Origin: Bradysia coprophila
Lineage: Eukaryota; Arthropoda; Insecta; Diptera; Sciaridae
Direction: 5' to 3'
NCBI RefSeq assembly: GCF_014529535.1
Contig: NW_023503555.1
Span: 1,488,001 to 1,552,000, forward strand
DNA length: 64,000 nucleotides
The translations under genes were made by a program, and so were the position numbers. The notes below the pieces were generated by a model that saw only the letters and a list, made by a program, of their open reading frames with translations, had not been told where the DNA came from and searched no databases. Shown here piece by piece: positions 36,292 through 47,325 of the stretch (position 1 is its first letter; each line of letters begins with the position of its first letter).

Positions 36292-36952
36292 CTTAGAGTA
36301 ATTATACCTAGAGAGGAAATTACGAACAGAATTACGTAAAATTTGTGGTCCCGACACGAAATACGTAATATTTGATAGTGTGGGTTTTTCCCTACTAAAT
36401 TGGTGGGCAAATTAGCGCAAAAAATTTAAATGTGCCTGCGAGAAGGATTCTTTTTAAAATGTGAATCTTTTACGTACCACTGATATGAACTGATATCAGC
36501 AAACACATTGTGTTTAACAGGTTTAACACAACGAAAATAATAGGAATTGACCCGTGTTGTTTTATGCAGCAAATTATAGTTGGGCAATCGGTCTCTTGAA
36601 GGAAAACTACAAATCAACAAACAGATGCAACTCGCGCAATTTTTTATTAAGCGCATAAAATCACCGGAAAAATGAACAGGCATTGCCCTTGACTCCTTTA
36701 CTTTGGCATCCCGTAATGAATCACATTTGCACCATATTTAATTATTATTATTGCGAATGATTTCAAACAAAATTTCAAAATAGAGGTACGCGATTTAGAA
36801 AATACAAAACTGACAACTATCAAAATTGTCAACGCCTACATGTGTTAGTAAAAGCTCTACGTAAAATTGTACGAAATGTGAATCTTATACAAACTGATGT
36901 CGGGACCACATTTTATCGAACGAAATACCTCTCTAGGTATAATTACTCTAAG
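36292..36952. mobile_element. hAT-type non-autonomous element, 661 bp
   Basis: Termini CTTAGAGTAATTATACCTAG and CTAGGTATAATTACTCTAAG are inverted for about 30 bp perfectly and for about 70 bp imperfectly. The 8-bp duplication GTTGATAA flanks it (36284-36291 and 36953-36960), which fits hAT. The interior has no transposase. Confidence 0.8.
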
Positions 36953-36960
36953 GTTGATAA

Positions 36961-37750
36961 CACGATAACTTGAGTAATTTTCAACGGATTTTCAAAAACT
37001 TTTTTTTAATCGACGGGGAATTAAATTCCTCAGGTTAAGTTCGAAGATGGACTATAACAGACGGGTGATCGTAGAGATATTCTCAAGAGAATTTTTGTCT
37101 GGTCGCTTGATTCCACGATAACTCGAGTAGTTTTCGACGGATTGCCAAAAACTTTTTTTTATTTGACGGGGAATTAAATTCCTCAGGTTAAGTTCGAAGA
37201 TGGGTTATAACGGACGGGTGATCTTAGAGATATTCTCAGGAGAATTTTTGTCTGGTCGCTTGATTCCACGATAACTCGAGTAGTTTTCGACGAATTTCCA
37301 AAAACTTTTTTTTAATCGACGGGGAATTAAATTGCTGAGGTTAAGTTTGAAGATGGGTCGTAACGGGCTGGTGATCTTAGAGATATTCCCAAAACAATTT
37401 TTGTCTCGTTCCTTAATAACACGATAACTTGACGTAATCCTCAACGGATTTCCAAAATTTTTTTTTTTAATCGACAGGGAATAAAATTACGAAGGCTACG
37501 TTCGAAGATGGGTCGTAACGGGCTGGTGATCTTAGAGATATTCCCAAAAGAATTTTTGTCTCGTTCCGAGATAACACGATAGCTTGACGTAATCCTCAAC
37601 GGATTTCAAAAACTTTTTTTATTCGACGGGGAATTCCATTCCCGATGATAAGTTCAAAGTTGGGCTATGACGGTCGGGGGATCTCAGAGATATTCCTAAA
37701 AGAATTTTTGTATCGTCCCGTGATATTATCGTGTTATTAGTTGAGTAATT
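36961..37750. repeat. 153-bp tandem repeat array, about five units
   Basis: Unit starts by CACGATAA at 36961, 37114, 37267, 37420 and 37575, so the period is 153 bp (last 155). Each unit contains CACGATAACTCGAGTAGTTT, TCGACGGGGAATTAAATT and TTAAGTTCGAAGATGGG. The last unit is diverged. The AAGTTCGAAGATGGG block also occurs in the 56.8-58.1 kb repeat and, in inverse, near 48.97 kb. Confidence 0.9.
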
Positions 37751-40119
37751 CTTAATGGTCCACAAAAGACAATTATCCCACTAAGAAAGACATTTTTGGG
37801 TTAAGCTCGTTAATGGAATATACTGGAGTAATATTCTAGGATTCATTCCAAAATTTTGTGTGTGTATTATCTTTATATCGATGATAAGAAAAAAATTAAA
37901 GTTTGGACGAGTGACACTCAAAAAAGAACACGTAAAATCTTTCACTTCATTTGTTTAAACTAACATTTTGCTGTATATTCAACGACGTTAGATATAGACC
38001 ATTGCTTACATTTGTCAGAAGAACAGGTCGTGCACAATTTGCGACTTGTGAATTGTATCAGTTTTCATCAAATGAGAGCCAGGGAAAAACGCATGCTCGA
38101 TAAATTTAGGTTCTGTTGAAAAAGTAGAAAATCGACACCCTGGTCGAGTTTATACAACAAAGTCATTCATGTAAAGCAGTCACATTTCTGAGTTCAATTT
38201 TAATAAAATGTGACTGGCAAGTGCTCTGAACCAGTGCGTATTTTCAAGAATTTTTTCGTAAATTTCGATAATATTCCAGAACTTCGGGAATTTTCAAGAG
38301 TTATCAACAATTTCATCAAATTCTTGAATATTTTCGAAATTTCTAATTCGAGAATTTTGATGAATTTCTATAATATTGAGGAATTTAGAGAATTGAATCA
38401 ATTTCACGAAAATAGACCCTGCGTCTGATCCTGCGATCCTGTCAATTCCGAAAAGTGCTGTACTCATGCGTAGTACATTATCTACGAATTGGTAAGGTAC
38501 AGCCAGTGACTATCTTACGGTTCTTGGTAATTTCTTTGTAAAAAATTTCTGGATTCGTACATGTGTGTACACAACACCAGTCACTGCATATGTCTATTCA
38601 AACCGATAATTTACGAGGAAAAACACTGTAAATTAATCGCGTGCAACAAATTGATGACAACCTCCAACCCTTAGAATACACATACTGAAGACGAAGAACA
38701 TTCATCGAAGCATAACGTGCCCTTTTTTTTCGAGAGTGTTTCAATAATAACTTTTTTTTTCGTACAAAGATTTTCATTTCAAATGTGCCGACACCGATCA
38801 CTTGAAACTATGTTCTCCAAAAATTATGTGTGGTAATTCTTAGTATTTTTGTTATGACCTAAAACGCGTTCCGACGATGACCTGCTAGTTTCTCGAATGT
38901 CTTAATTTAAGTGGAACCATTCGATATGTATCTCTACCATACCTACATTATGTTTCATATTAAAGCTGTGTTTGTTACGTTCCCAATAAATTAAAGGAAA
39001 ACAAATTTATTATTTTTCTGGTTATTTTGATTTATATTTTGACATTTTTCTGTAGATTTGTTGATGTGTTTTGGCTAAAAAAAATTTAATCTTCAAAGAT
39101 GCGTGGTTCTGTTGTTTCCTTTTTTCGATAATTAAATATCGAAGATATAAATCGGCAGATGGCCACTTTCCTAAGATGATTAATACATAAAATCGACCAT
39201 GATTCCATGCAAAAAGACGTACTTTGTATAGTAAAAGGTATGGTTTTCTCAGCATTTACAATATTTATAGTGTAGTAAAACGCAGGGAGTAAAATGACTC
39301 CAAAGACCAATAAATTATTACAAAGGAACAACACACGTTGTTGGTTACGAACCTTTATCTAACCTGTTATCGCCAACGATAAGCGACGAGGTCTAGCTGG
39401 CATCGCCTTTTATATCAAAATCCATATAAAGAATTGCACTACAAACCAACATATTTTTACGATCATTCGGCTGGTTATTTTGGGGAACGAAGTAACATTG
39501 TTTTCAAAAAGTAACAACGATAGACTTCGAAGATATGGGTGTCGTTGGGTAGGTAATGACATCTACTATCCATGACACCATGAACCTACCGCAACACGAC
39601 TTTCGTTGAGCTTCAATTTTAATTGAAGTGTACTTACACAAAAATTCTCTAGAATTCCAATTTTCTTCGCGTCTATTTCAATTTTTTGTCGTATGAGACA
39701 ATTTTAAATCAGGACTGCAGTTACTGCCACCTTACGCTTCGGGAAATTTCGTTTAAGGCCTATAAAATTTGAAACAAAACCAACTGATTCAATTGTGTCA
39801 TATGTTCCGCGGGTGTCTATCGACTTCCCAGTATGGCCAGTGCGACACTGTATCAAGTGTTGACTAGCATATTATAATCATATTTTGTACCGTTTGGGCA
39901 ACTATATAGCACCAGGCATCATGCACTGGTAATTGGTACAGGGAAAAAACTTTTGCTTTGAAGCTGATACCAAGTCCTGGCAAATAATTTTCTTCCGAAA
40001 AATTAAGTAGGTCGCTAAGACTGGCATTCTGTCAAAGTTCATTTCATATTTTCGTGAGTCTATTTTCCAAATTTATTCGTCAAAATTCAAAATTTTTTGT
40101 TAAATTAAATATATTTCGA
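37751..40119. other. Intergenic DNA upstream of the RING-CH gene
   Basis: No gene seen. It holds a family-A core (AATCTTTCACTTCATTTG) near 37938 and a diverged forward copy at about 39357-39450 (ACCTGTTATCGCCAACGATA, CCTTTTATATCAAAATCC). An AT-rich AGAATTTTC-type low-complexity stretch spans about 38240-38410. Confidence 0.5.
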
Positions 40120-40711
40120 ATGTCTTCGGCATCTATAAGATCCAGTCGATCCAGTCGATCCAGTTCTAGTGAAGGTTCTTTCACATCTATTGAACAAGCA
40201 GCAACGAGTCGTTCGGTAACCTTTCAAATATGTTTTTTTATGTATGTCAACACCTTGGCCTTTGTAAACTTTATGTCATCAATGCCATCAGGATTTAAAT
40301 GTGGTGGATCCAGTGGACCCAGTAGAGGATATAGTGGAGTATACCGATGTGCCTCTTTGCAGAATCTGCTGGTTGGATGGATCGATTGACGAACTAATAC
40401 CTCTACCCTGTAAATGCCAGGGAACTGTGGTCAGATAATAGTTTTGCGTCACCTTAGGTTCATTAGGTTTTGATGTCTGGATTCCATTATTTCAGGGAAA
40501 CGCTCATGCGGCTTGTTTAAAAGAATGGGAGCGAGTGCGCAAGAGTAGACGATGTGAAATTTGCAAAGAGGTCTACATGAAGAAACGGTTAGACCTTATC
40601 AATTGTCGCAGACCAGGTACTAACAATCTGCAATTTAATTTCTCTCAGACATTTCGTGACGGTCTTACGAAGCTTCTTCCAATATCAATATGCCGGCATT
40701 CTCTTTTGTAA
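40120..40711 (+). CDS. Small RING-CH (MARCH-type) E3 ubiquitin ligase, three exons
   Basis: Exons 40120-40215, 40292-40429 and 40496-40711, all phase 0, with GT-AG introns of 76 and 66 bp. The joined product is 149 aa. Exon 1 is Ser-rich and low complexity (IRSSRSSRSSSSEGS). Exons 2 and 3 encode a complete C4HC3 RING-variant finger: C55, C58, C72, C74, H82, C85, C98, C101 with spacing C-x2-C-x13-C-x-C-x7-H-x2-C-x12-C-x2-C and W89 after the His/Cys pair. RING-CH proteins transfer ubiquitin from an E2. No membrane segment follows the finger, unlike most MARCH proteins, so this one would be soluble or is a truncated relative. The start is the first ATG in frame. The tail (CRRPGTNNLQFNFSQTF) is not recognised. 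Splicing is inferred from frame and finger geometry only. Confidence 0.75.
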
Positions 40712-42186
40712 GATATCGAACATATCAGCCACAGCGTTGATAGCATACGCAAACATTGTGTTGGGAGAAGTATATGATTCGGATGCTATACTCGACTTGA
40801 GATCTAGAATCGTTGCTTAATTTCAGATGAACATTACGTATTTAAATTCAACGATTAAGGCCTCATCAGGCAGAAGTGGTATCAGTTACCCTGTGATGCT
40901 ACTTTCAGCGGGTACGTGTTGATGACCATTCCAATTAGCACTCCCTAACGAACCAATTTTCCAGCGATTTTTCCATATTTTGTCATCAACTATTTCGCTG
41001 TGGATTTCGCAATGTCTGAAATGATAGACTGCTACCACATCATTTATAATTGGTGGGCTAACGAAAGATGAGCTAACTGGCATCTTGGCACCAAATCACA
41101 ATAGTTTATCAAATCGAACGTAGCGCTATGAACTCGATCATCAAGACATGAATCATGAATTGAGAAGTACATCTAGACCGCTGGCTCAAATATGCATAAC
41201 GATGGGTCAGAACATAATCCGGATCACTTTGAAATTCTTATATTCGATGCTTCATTAAAGAAAAACCTTACGAACAAACTCGAATTTATGAATACATGGG
41301 GTTTTAATGTGCGAATGCATGGATGTTAGTGTCGCTGATGATGACTTGAAGCCTGCGAAGTTACAGTTAAAAAAGTGAGTGGAAGTTCCCTTGAATGGGG
41401 GATTATAAATCGCTTAAAACGAAGCAATACAACAAGATGATGATATATATAACGAAACGGCAAAGAATTAAGCAGCAACAACAATACAACAACAAAAAAA
41501 GAAATTAATTCCTTAAACACAGTTAAAAGAGCGAAATTGACTGATCCTGAGACACCTTGCATTTCGCATTTATTTTGCTTAAAATATTTTATTTTGTGTA
41601 ACCAAAAGCTTTTGTATGCACACATTGCAACCATTTAAGAAAAATTGTTTTTTCTTCTCCGGATTTTTTTTTTATAAATATTAAATGTAGGTAGATCTAC
41701 CAACCTACCATACATATAGTTTATCGTCTTCTTCTCTGTGTTAATGCCTCTTTGTATTTCAATCAGCGGTGCAGTTAAACAGATTATTAATTTTGAGCGT
41801 GTCAAATAAGATCTTCAACTTATGGTATTATATTTTAAAAAGAAAAATACCGAAAAGGCAAAAGAGGATGAAGCTGACAAAAGAACTGAAATAATCTAAC
41901 AACATAAATACACAGAGAGAATGGATATAAACTATAATACCAAAATGAAATACGTTTACAACTTTATTTGTTGGTCAACAAATAATAGGAGCAACTTTTA
42001 ATAAAAACATTTCAATTCGGTTCAGCCGACATGCATTCTTGCATACCTAAAAAAGATTTAATGTCTCAATTTATACAGCGATTGGGGGTTACAGGTTAAG
42101 ATGATTAATTAAAAATCAATTTGATTTTATTTATTCCTTAATTTGGGCATAGTTTGCGATATTATCAATTAAATGCAGAAGGTGAA
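40712..42186. other. Intergenic DNA
   Basis: Nothing supportable. Short minus-strand frames at 40.9-41.1 and 41.3-41.6 kb have no domain signature. Confidence 0.5.
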
Positions 42187-42355
42187 CATGTCACACTAGC
42201 GAATTATAAGAAAAATGAAATTTGTTTCTAATAGGCTGGCGATGTCTTTTTTGTTTTAAACTATCAAAAAAACCTTATTGACATCGTCATCTTATTTGAA
42301 GCGGAGCCACATAAATGAAACTTCATTTTTCTTATAATTCGCTAGTGTGGCACAT
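42187..42355. mobile_element. MITE, about 170 bp
   Basis: Terminal inverted repeats of about 38 bp: TCACACTAGCGAATTATAAG and AAAAATGAAATTTG at left, CTTCATTTTTCTTATAATTC and GCTAGTGTGGCACA at right. A solo terminus of the same family is at 4482-4518. Confidence 0.8.
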
Positions 42356-42483
42356 TTGAAATTTAGTAAAATTAACTGGCTTTATGTTTACATTTGTAAA
42401 ACCACTGGTAACGTTCGACAGTATACAATGATAATCCATCGAATCTATATCTTCTTTTGACCATAACATTTTTACCAAATTGA

Positions 42484-42596
42484 AAACCAAATCTTTTACG
42501 ACATTTGTTTTAACATACATTTTGATATAATAAGATTCCATTACTCAGAACTGTTTGCTTTTTGAAGTCACTGCCCACTGCCGTTAACAGATGAGT
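42484..42596 (-). repeat. Dispersed repeat family A, copy 7 (reverse)
   Basis: Reads AAATCTTTTACGACATTTGT, TTTAACATACATTTTGATAT and CTGCCGTTAACAGATGA. It lacks the GATAAC half of the palindrome. Confidence 0.6.
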
Positions 42597-43239
42597 TATC
42601 AACATTATGTCGATGTGTTGTTTTGCAATATCATATGTCATATGTGACAAAAAATGTATTGTTGTTGTGTTCACTGACCGGTTGGCTCACGTTAAATCAC
42701 AAACAGAAACGACTATATAAATAGCTCGCCATTTTTATGGTCTCTGCTGTAAATTACTATTATTGCCTGACTCATGAGAAAGTTGACCATTAAATAGCAG
42801 TTTGTCACCTGCGAAAATGATCCATTACATGAAGAATAATTGTGGTTACTTTTACTTGAATGCCTCTGTGATAATCATTTTTCCCATGGGGCAAACAACA
42901 ACAACTTTGTCACACTCAGGTGTCTTTGCGGAACTTGTTTCGGTAACTTTTTCTCAACAAGTGTGTTGTATACCTCATCTTTGGCTTCAATATGCGAACT
43001 GTACAGTTTCCGAAGCTTGTCACTCAAAAAACATTTGATCTTATCACAAAATTGTTCCCTCATTTTAGAAATTACTCTCGCAGCATTCAATGTAATCTAT
43101 TATTCTCAATGATTATATTTAACACTGGATCACTTATGCAATCACTTAAAGATGTGTTACTGATCTGTCGTTGGCAAAACATTCGAAGATCATAAACGGG
43201 TCTCTACTTCTGTTGATCAAAGTACTTGTTTTAAGAAAT

Positions 43240-43353
43240 TGACCACAGAATCTTTTACTTCATTCGGTTGAGCTTGCGATTTTGTTAAAACGAACTACAA
43301 CGAACTTATTGTGAAATGCTAACTTTTGCCGTTGCAGTCAATAACAAATGAGA
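43240..43353 (-). repeat. Dispersed repeat family A, copy 8 (reverse)
   Basis: Reads AGAATCTTTTACTTCATTCG, TTGCGATTTTGTTAAAACG and GTTGCAGTCAATAACAAATG. It lies about 0.7 kb upstream of the leucine-rich-repeat gene. Confidence 0.55.
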
Positions 43354-44054
43354 TTCTTATAGTAAACTTTTTATAACTCCACCAATAAAGAATTAGCATC
43401 ATGACGACAGCTTGTCTGATGGGTTTGATTGTAATCAATCATTATTCACCCAATTGTTTATATCAAATATCGGAAATTGAGTTAACCATTACTAGCGTAA
43501 TCGAGCTAATCAAGTCAAATCAACTAGATAACCTGTATGCAGTAGCGTTTAAATTGTGGAGGCCTTTAAACCGATGAATTGTTGAGTAAATGTTGATAAA
43601 GATTAATGAACCCTCACTTCATAAGTATCAGGAAGTGCTCTTAATGCGTCTTAATGACGTGACGATTAAATTAATTTCCATTAAATTAATCAATATTACG
43701 AAAGATGGATGCATCAGCAAAAAGAAGCCTAAAATTGTTAGCTAAACCTTTCATTGTAAGCCATTCAAAGTGTCGTATCAACTTGATTTTATCAACAGAT
43801 TAATACCTTATCAATAATAATGCCCATCGACAATTCGATTATATTTCATCTACGAAAATGATATGGTAATTTGCACCATTAGCTTGAAAATCCCCATCAG
43901 TCATAATAAACCTATGCAGTCGGAAGCGGCTGTCTGCATTTATACCAGCAAAAAAAAAAATCGGAAAATGTGATTAAGTGCTCAATTAAAAGAATTTTCC
44001 TTTTGTTTTAACTTCAAAGTTTTCTCGTTCATAAAATCAATATTGGAAGAAGGC

Positions 44055-46983
44055 ATGTCTATCCGCTCGAGAATCCTTACCGTCAAGTGGTTGTTAGCTA
44101 TCGTCGTAATTTTGCACATTACATCTGGTAAAACTAATCTAGAAATGAGTAGAAAGTATACCTATGGGTACGATAACATTTTGGTTTTTCTTGTTTGTGA
44201 AGAATGATTGGTGGTTTGGATTGAATTTGAAAAATGTGAAAATGTGGAAATGCTTAAAAAAAATTGTGAAAAGTTAGGGAAATCTAGGAAAATTGGGAAA
44301 ATTCAAAATGAAAATTCACAAGGACTGAACAAAAGGAGATTTAAATTTGTCTCGTTCACGAATTATTTTTATTAGAGCGCGTTGAAATTTGTTTTTCAAT
44401 TAATTTTTTCATCCATTGATTCACCCAAAATTTAAATTCAGAAGCGCACCTACGCCGTGGATTACGAGTTTTATCATATTACAATTGTCATACAATCTAA
44501 AAATGATTAATTTTTATTACCGTTCACACTGCTTGCTCCTACTGTAAATCAGCAAAAATCAGAGCTTTTATCGGTCGAAGCTTTATATTTTTACTGTGCG
44601 ATATGTTCGTTCATTGCTTATCACTAATATTGTTCCTTATCACAGACATTGTATCACAGTTTTCCTTCAACCAGCTGTTTGTGATGTTTATTTTGAATTT
44701 CAGTGAAAGCTTGAGTGACGATGAACAAGACGTAGAAACTATTCGATGTCAATTGAAAAGTATGTGTGAAGCATACTGTTTTCAACAAAACAAATCTTCA
44801 GCCGTAGATGGAAACACACTAAATGTAAGACAGTTTTTCTGAAAATCATTCAGAAAATTTACGATCATAAATCAAGATCCTGTGTGCATATCATGGCGCT
44901 CAAAAAAGAAAGTTCTAGTACAAATCACAAATGATCGTCTTATCGGATAATATAATACATGGCATGGGTTCAGAGACATTTTTTGGGAAAACATTTTTCT
45001 AAGTTTTTCCACATTTTCCCGAGTTTTCCCAGAAATATTTTTTTGGAAAAATTAACGAAAATATTTGAAAATCGATGAAAATACGGAATAATGTTTCTAC
45101 AAAAACAGTCCCTGCAAAGGTTTCAATGTCCGGTCTTAGGTATGATATGCACAAAAGCTCTGGGTCTATCAATTCTTTTCTCAAACCAAAATTCAACAAC
45201 AAGGCAGTAAACTCTTAAAATTCCTTTATTTTAGGATACTAGGTGCGCTACAAGCGGATACCACATGACTTTCGTCTTCTCAAATGTGACAACTCTACGT
45301 CCAGGATGGTTTGTCCACAATGCCCTCATAACAAGAATAACAATTCGAGATGTTGGCTCTATCACTGACATTGAACCAGGCGCATTTGAGGACTGCACAT
45401 TTAGGTACGTGTGGAGTTTGGAACTAAGAGGAACTGCAATCATATATCTTAAGAAAGGAGCACTAGCTGGACTAAATAATCTGAAATCCCTATCATTGTA
45501 TGCGAACAATGAAATGATGGGAATTGAAGAGAACGCTCTGTTGGGATTGTACCAGCTGGAGGAATTCACAATGGAAGAACAGAAATTGCTTTCCGATCTC
45601 ACCAATATTACCGAGACCATCGAATGGAAATATCTACAGTCGTTGAACTTGAGTAAAAACAGTTTTGGCTTAACAATACTAGCGCCAATATTTGAGGGAT
45701 GTGCAAGGGTAAGAAACTTGATTCTATCAAATTCGGAAATTGAAGTAATTGGAGCAAATGCCTTTGAACCAATGGAACATACGATTGAAATTCTTGATCT
45801 CAGCAACAATCAACTTAAACATCTACCAAACGGTCTGCTAGGAAATATGATCCGACCAAACGTTAAGCTGTATTTGTCCAGAAATTTATGGGATTGCTCG
45901 TGCGTTGCTAAGGAATTGCAAGAGTATGCAATCAATCGCCCCTACTTGATAGTTGATTCTCCGCTCATTTGTGAAACGCCTTTGTCAGAAAACGGGAACT
46001 GCATGGAAAATGTTTCGATTGAATGTTACAGCACTCCATATCCATATGAACCGACAACGGATTCGTTGGCACCCGATAAAAATCTGAATTATTTAAGTTG
46101 CTCCGATCAAAGCGGACCAAATCAACCAAGCATTGCCGTTGAAACGGAGTTTCAATTCTTTAAAATTAAACAGGAAGGAGACGACAAAATTGTAGTCGAA
46201 ACGAATTATCCGGATTCAAGTTTGGCTCTCGTGTACGTAAACGATCATGACTATCATGCTAAATGCCAGTACAATCTGAAGCGAATAATGGAATTCGATT
46301 CCATGAATCCAAAGGCCGGCTATTTATTCTGTTTGATGAAAAAATCATCGACTGCCACATCACCCCGCAATTGTCTGCCATTTCATTTCGAAACGAAATT
46401 TGTTTGGGGTCGTGATCGTATCTTGGTCACTCTGGTATGCTCATTTGCTTTGGCCATTGTCATTGGTGTAATAATTGGCTGTTTATTCATATGCCGCTAT
46501 CGACGTGTGTCAAGAGCAGTCTCACGACAAGATTCCAGATATTCGAAAGGTCGAAAGGTCATCGATGAATTTAACGCCTGGTCAGCCTATCAGCACAGAA
46601 AGTTTTTCATGCATCCCGAATATACTAGCAACAAATTGAGGTAGTCCTAGTCTGTTCCAAAAGAAACCGTTTATAATTAACGAGTCTATTCCATTAGGCG
46701 AAGTGTTTCGGAAAATAGTTTGGATAGCCAGAAGACTTACTTGACCCCATCACCGGTTTTTGACGTGATGCAACGCAGAAGCAGGAACTCGGAAATTCGA
46801 AATATCGTTGACTACAGCATGACGAATTATATCGATAAACTTCCGTATGACATAGGACCACCACCACCATTGCCACCATGCAACAACAAGAACGGCCGAA
46901 AGGAAAGTATTTATGCTACAATTATGGATCCGCCTTTCGATGGTGAGTACGTTCCGTACGTTTATCTTAAGCGCAAATATTAG
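44055..46983 (+). CDS. Single-pass leucine-rich-repeat membrane protein, four exons
   Basis: Proposed exons 44055-44155, 44704-44824, 45235-46640 and 46698-46983 give 637 aa with consistent phases. Exon 1 encodes a signal peptide (WLLAIVVILHIT). Exon 2 and the start of exon 3 carry spaced cysteines like an LRRNT cap. About residues 95-290 hold leucine-rich repeats (LQSLNLSKNSFG, IEILDLSNNQLKHLPNGLLG). Residues about 291-337 form an LRRCT cap (WDCSCVAKEL to CETP and IEC). The membrane segment is near 469-492 (LVTLVCSFALAIVIGVIIG), followed by the basic stop CRYRRVSR. The roughly 140-aa cytoplasmic tail has PPPPLPP and tyrosines (ESIYATI, YVPYVYL), but no TIR or kinase domain. Such proteins serve in adhesion or reception at the cell surface; I cannot name the orthologue. 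The exon 1 donor is the least certain part: the GTAAAA donor at 44128 would put exon 2 in the wrong phase. Confidence 0.85.
44370..44470. repeat. Dispersed repeat E, copy in intron 1
   Basis: TTCATCCATTGATTCACCCA, AAATTCAGAAGCGCACCTAC and GCCGTGGATTAC match the sequence at 51285-51385 with scattered differences. It lies within the first intron of the leucine-rich-repeat gene. Confidence 0.55.
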
Positions 46984-47040
46984 TGGAAATGTAAACGACG
47001 AACAGATAAAAATTAGCCAAAAAATTACTTTAATCCAAGA

Positions 47041-47046
47041 AATAAA
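47041..47046 (+). terminator. Polyadenylation signal of the leucine-rich-repeat gene
   Basis: AATAAA lies 57 nt after the stop codon at 46983, which predicts a short 3' UTR ending near 47.06 kb. Confidence 0.65.
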
Positions 47047-47325
47047 CTATTTTGAAATTGAAAAAGCGGTTTGGGGTCTTTTTGCACCTTAAGAACAAGG
47101 TTAGACTTCTCATCAGGAAATTACGAAATAGATTGAAATAGATTCGATGGAGCAAGAGGTTTGATTCTTACGGTTTTTTGGCGAAAAATACAAAGATGAC
47201 CAAAAATCCAATTTTCTTCGTTACTTGGTAAGCTATTGTTCGATAAAGTTCGATACAAAAGTCATTTCCAAGAAATTCAAGCGACCAGATTTCAGTGAGA
47301 AGAAGAATAAGAAGATTTCAGTAGA

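Noticed and set aside
36961..37750. CRISPR-like array
   Set aside because: Units are 153 bp and contiguous with no unique spacers. This is an animal genome tandem repeat.
40617..40650. A 32-nt GTACTAAC...TTTCTCTCAG interval that looks like an intron in the last RING-CH exon
   Set aside because: Too short for a spliceosomal intron in flies. Removing it only changes the tail after the finger.
45231..45809. 192-codon open frame on the minus strand
   Set aside because: It lies antisense to the leucine-rich-repeat exon and follows from its codon pattern. The plus strand has the recognisable domains.
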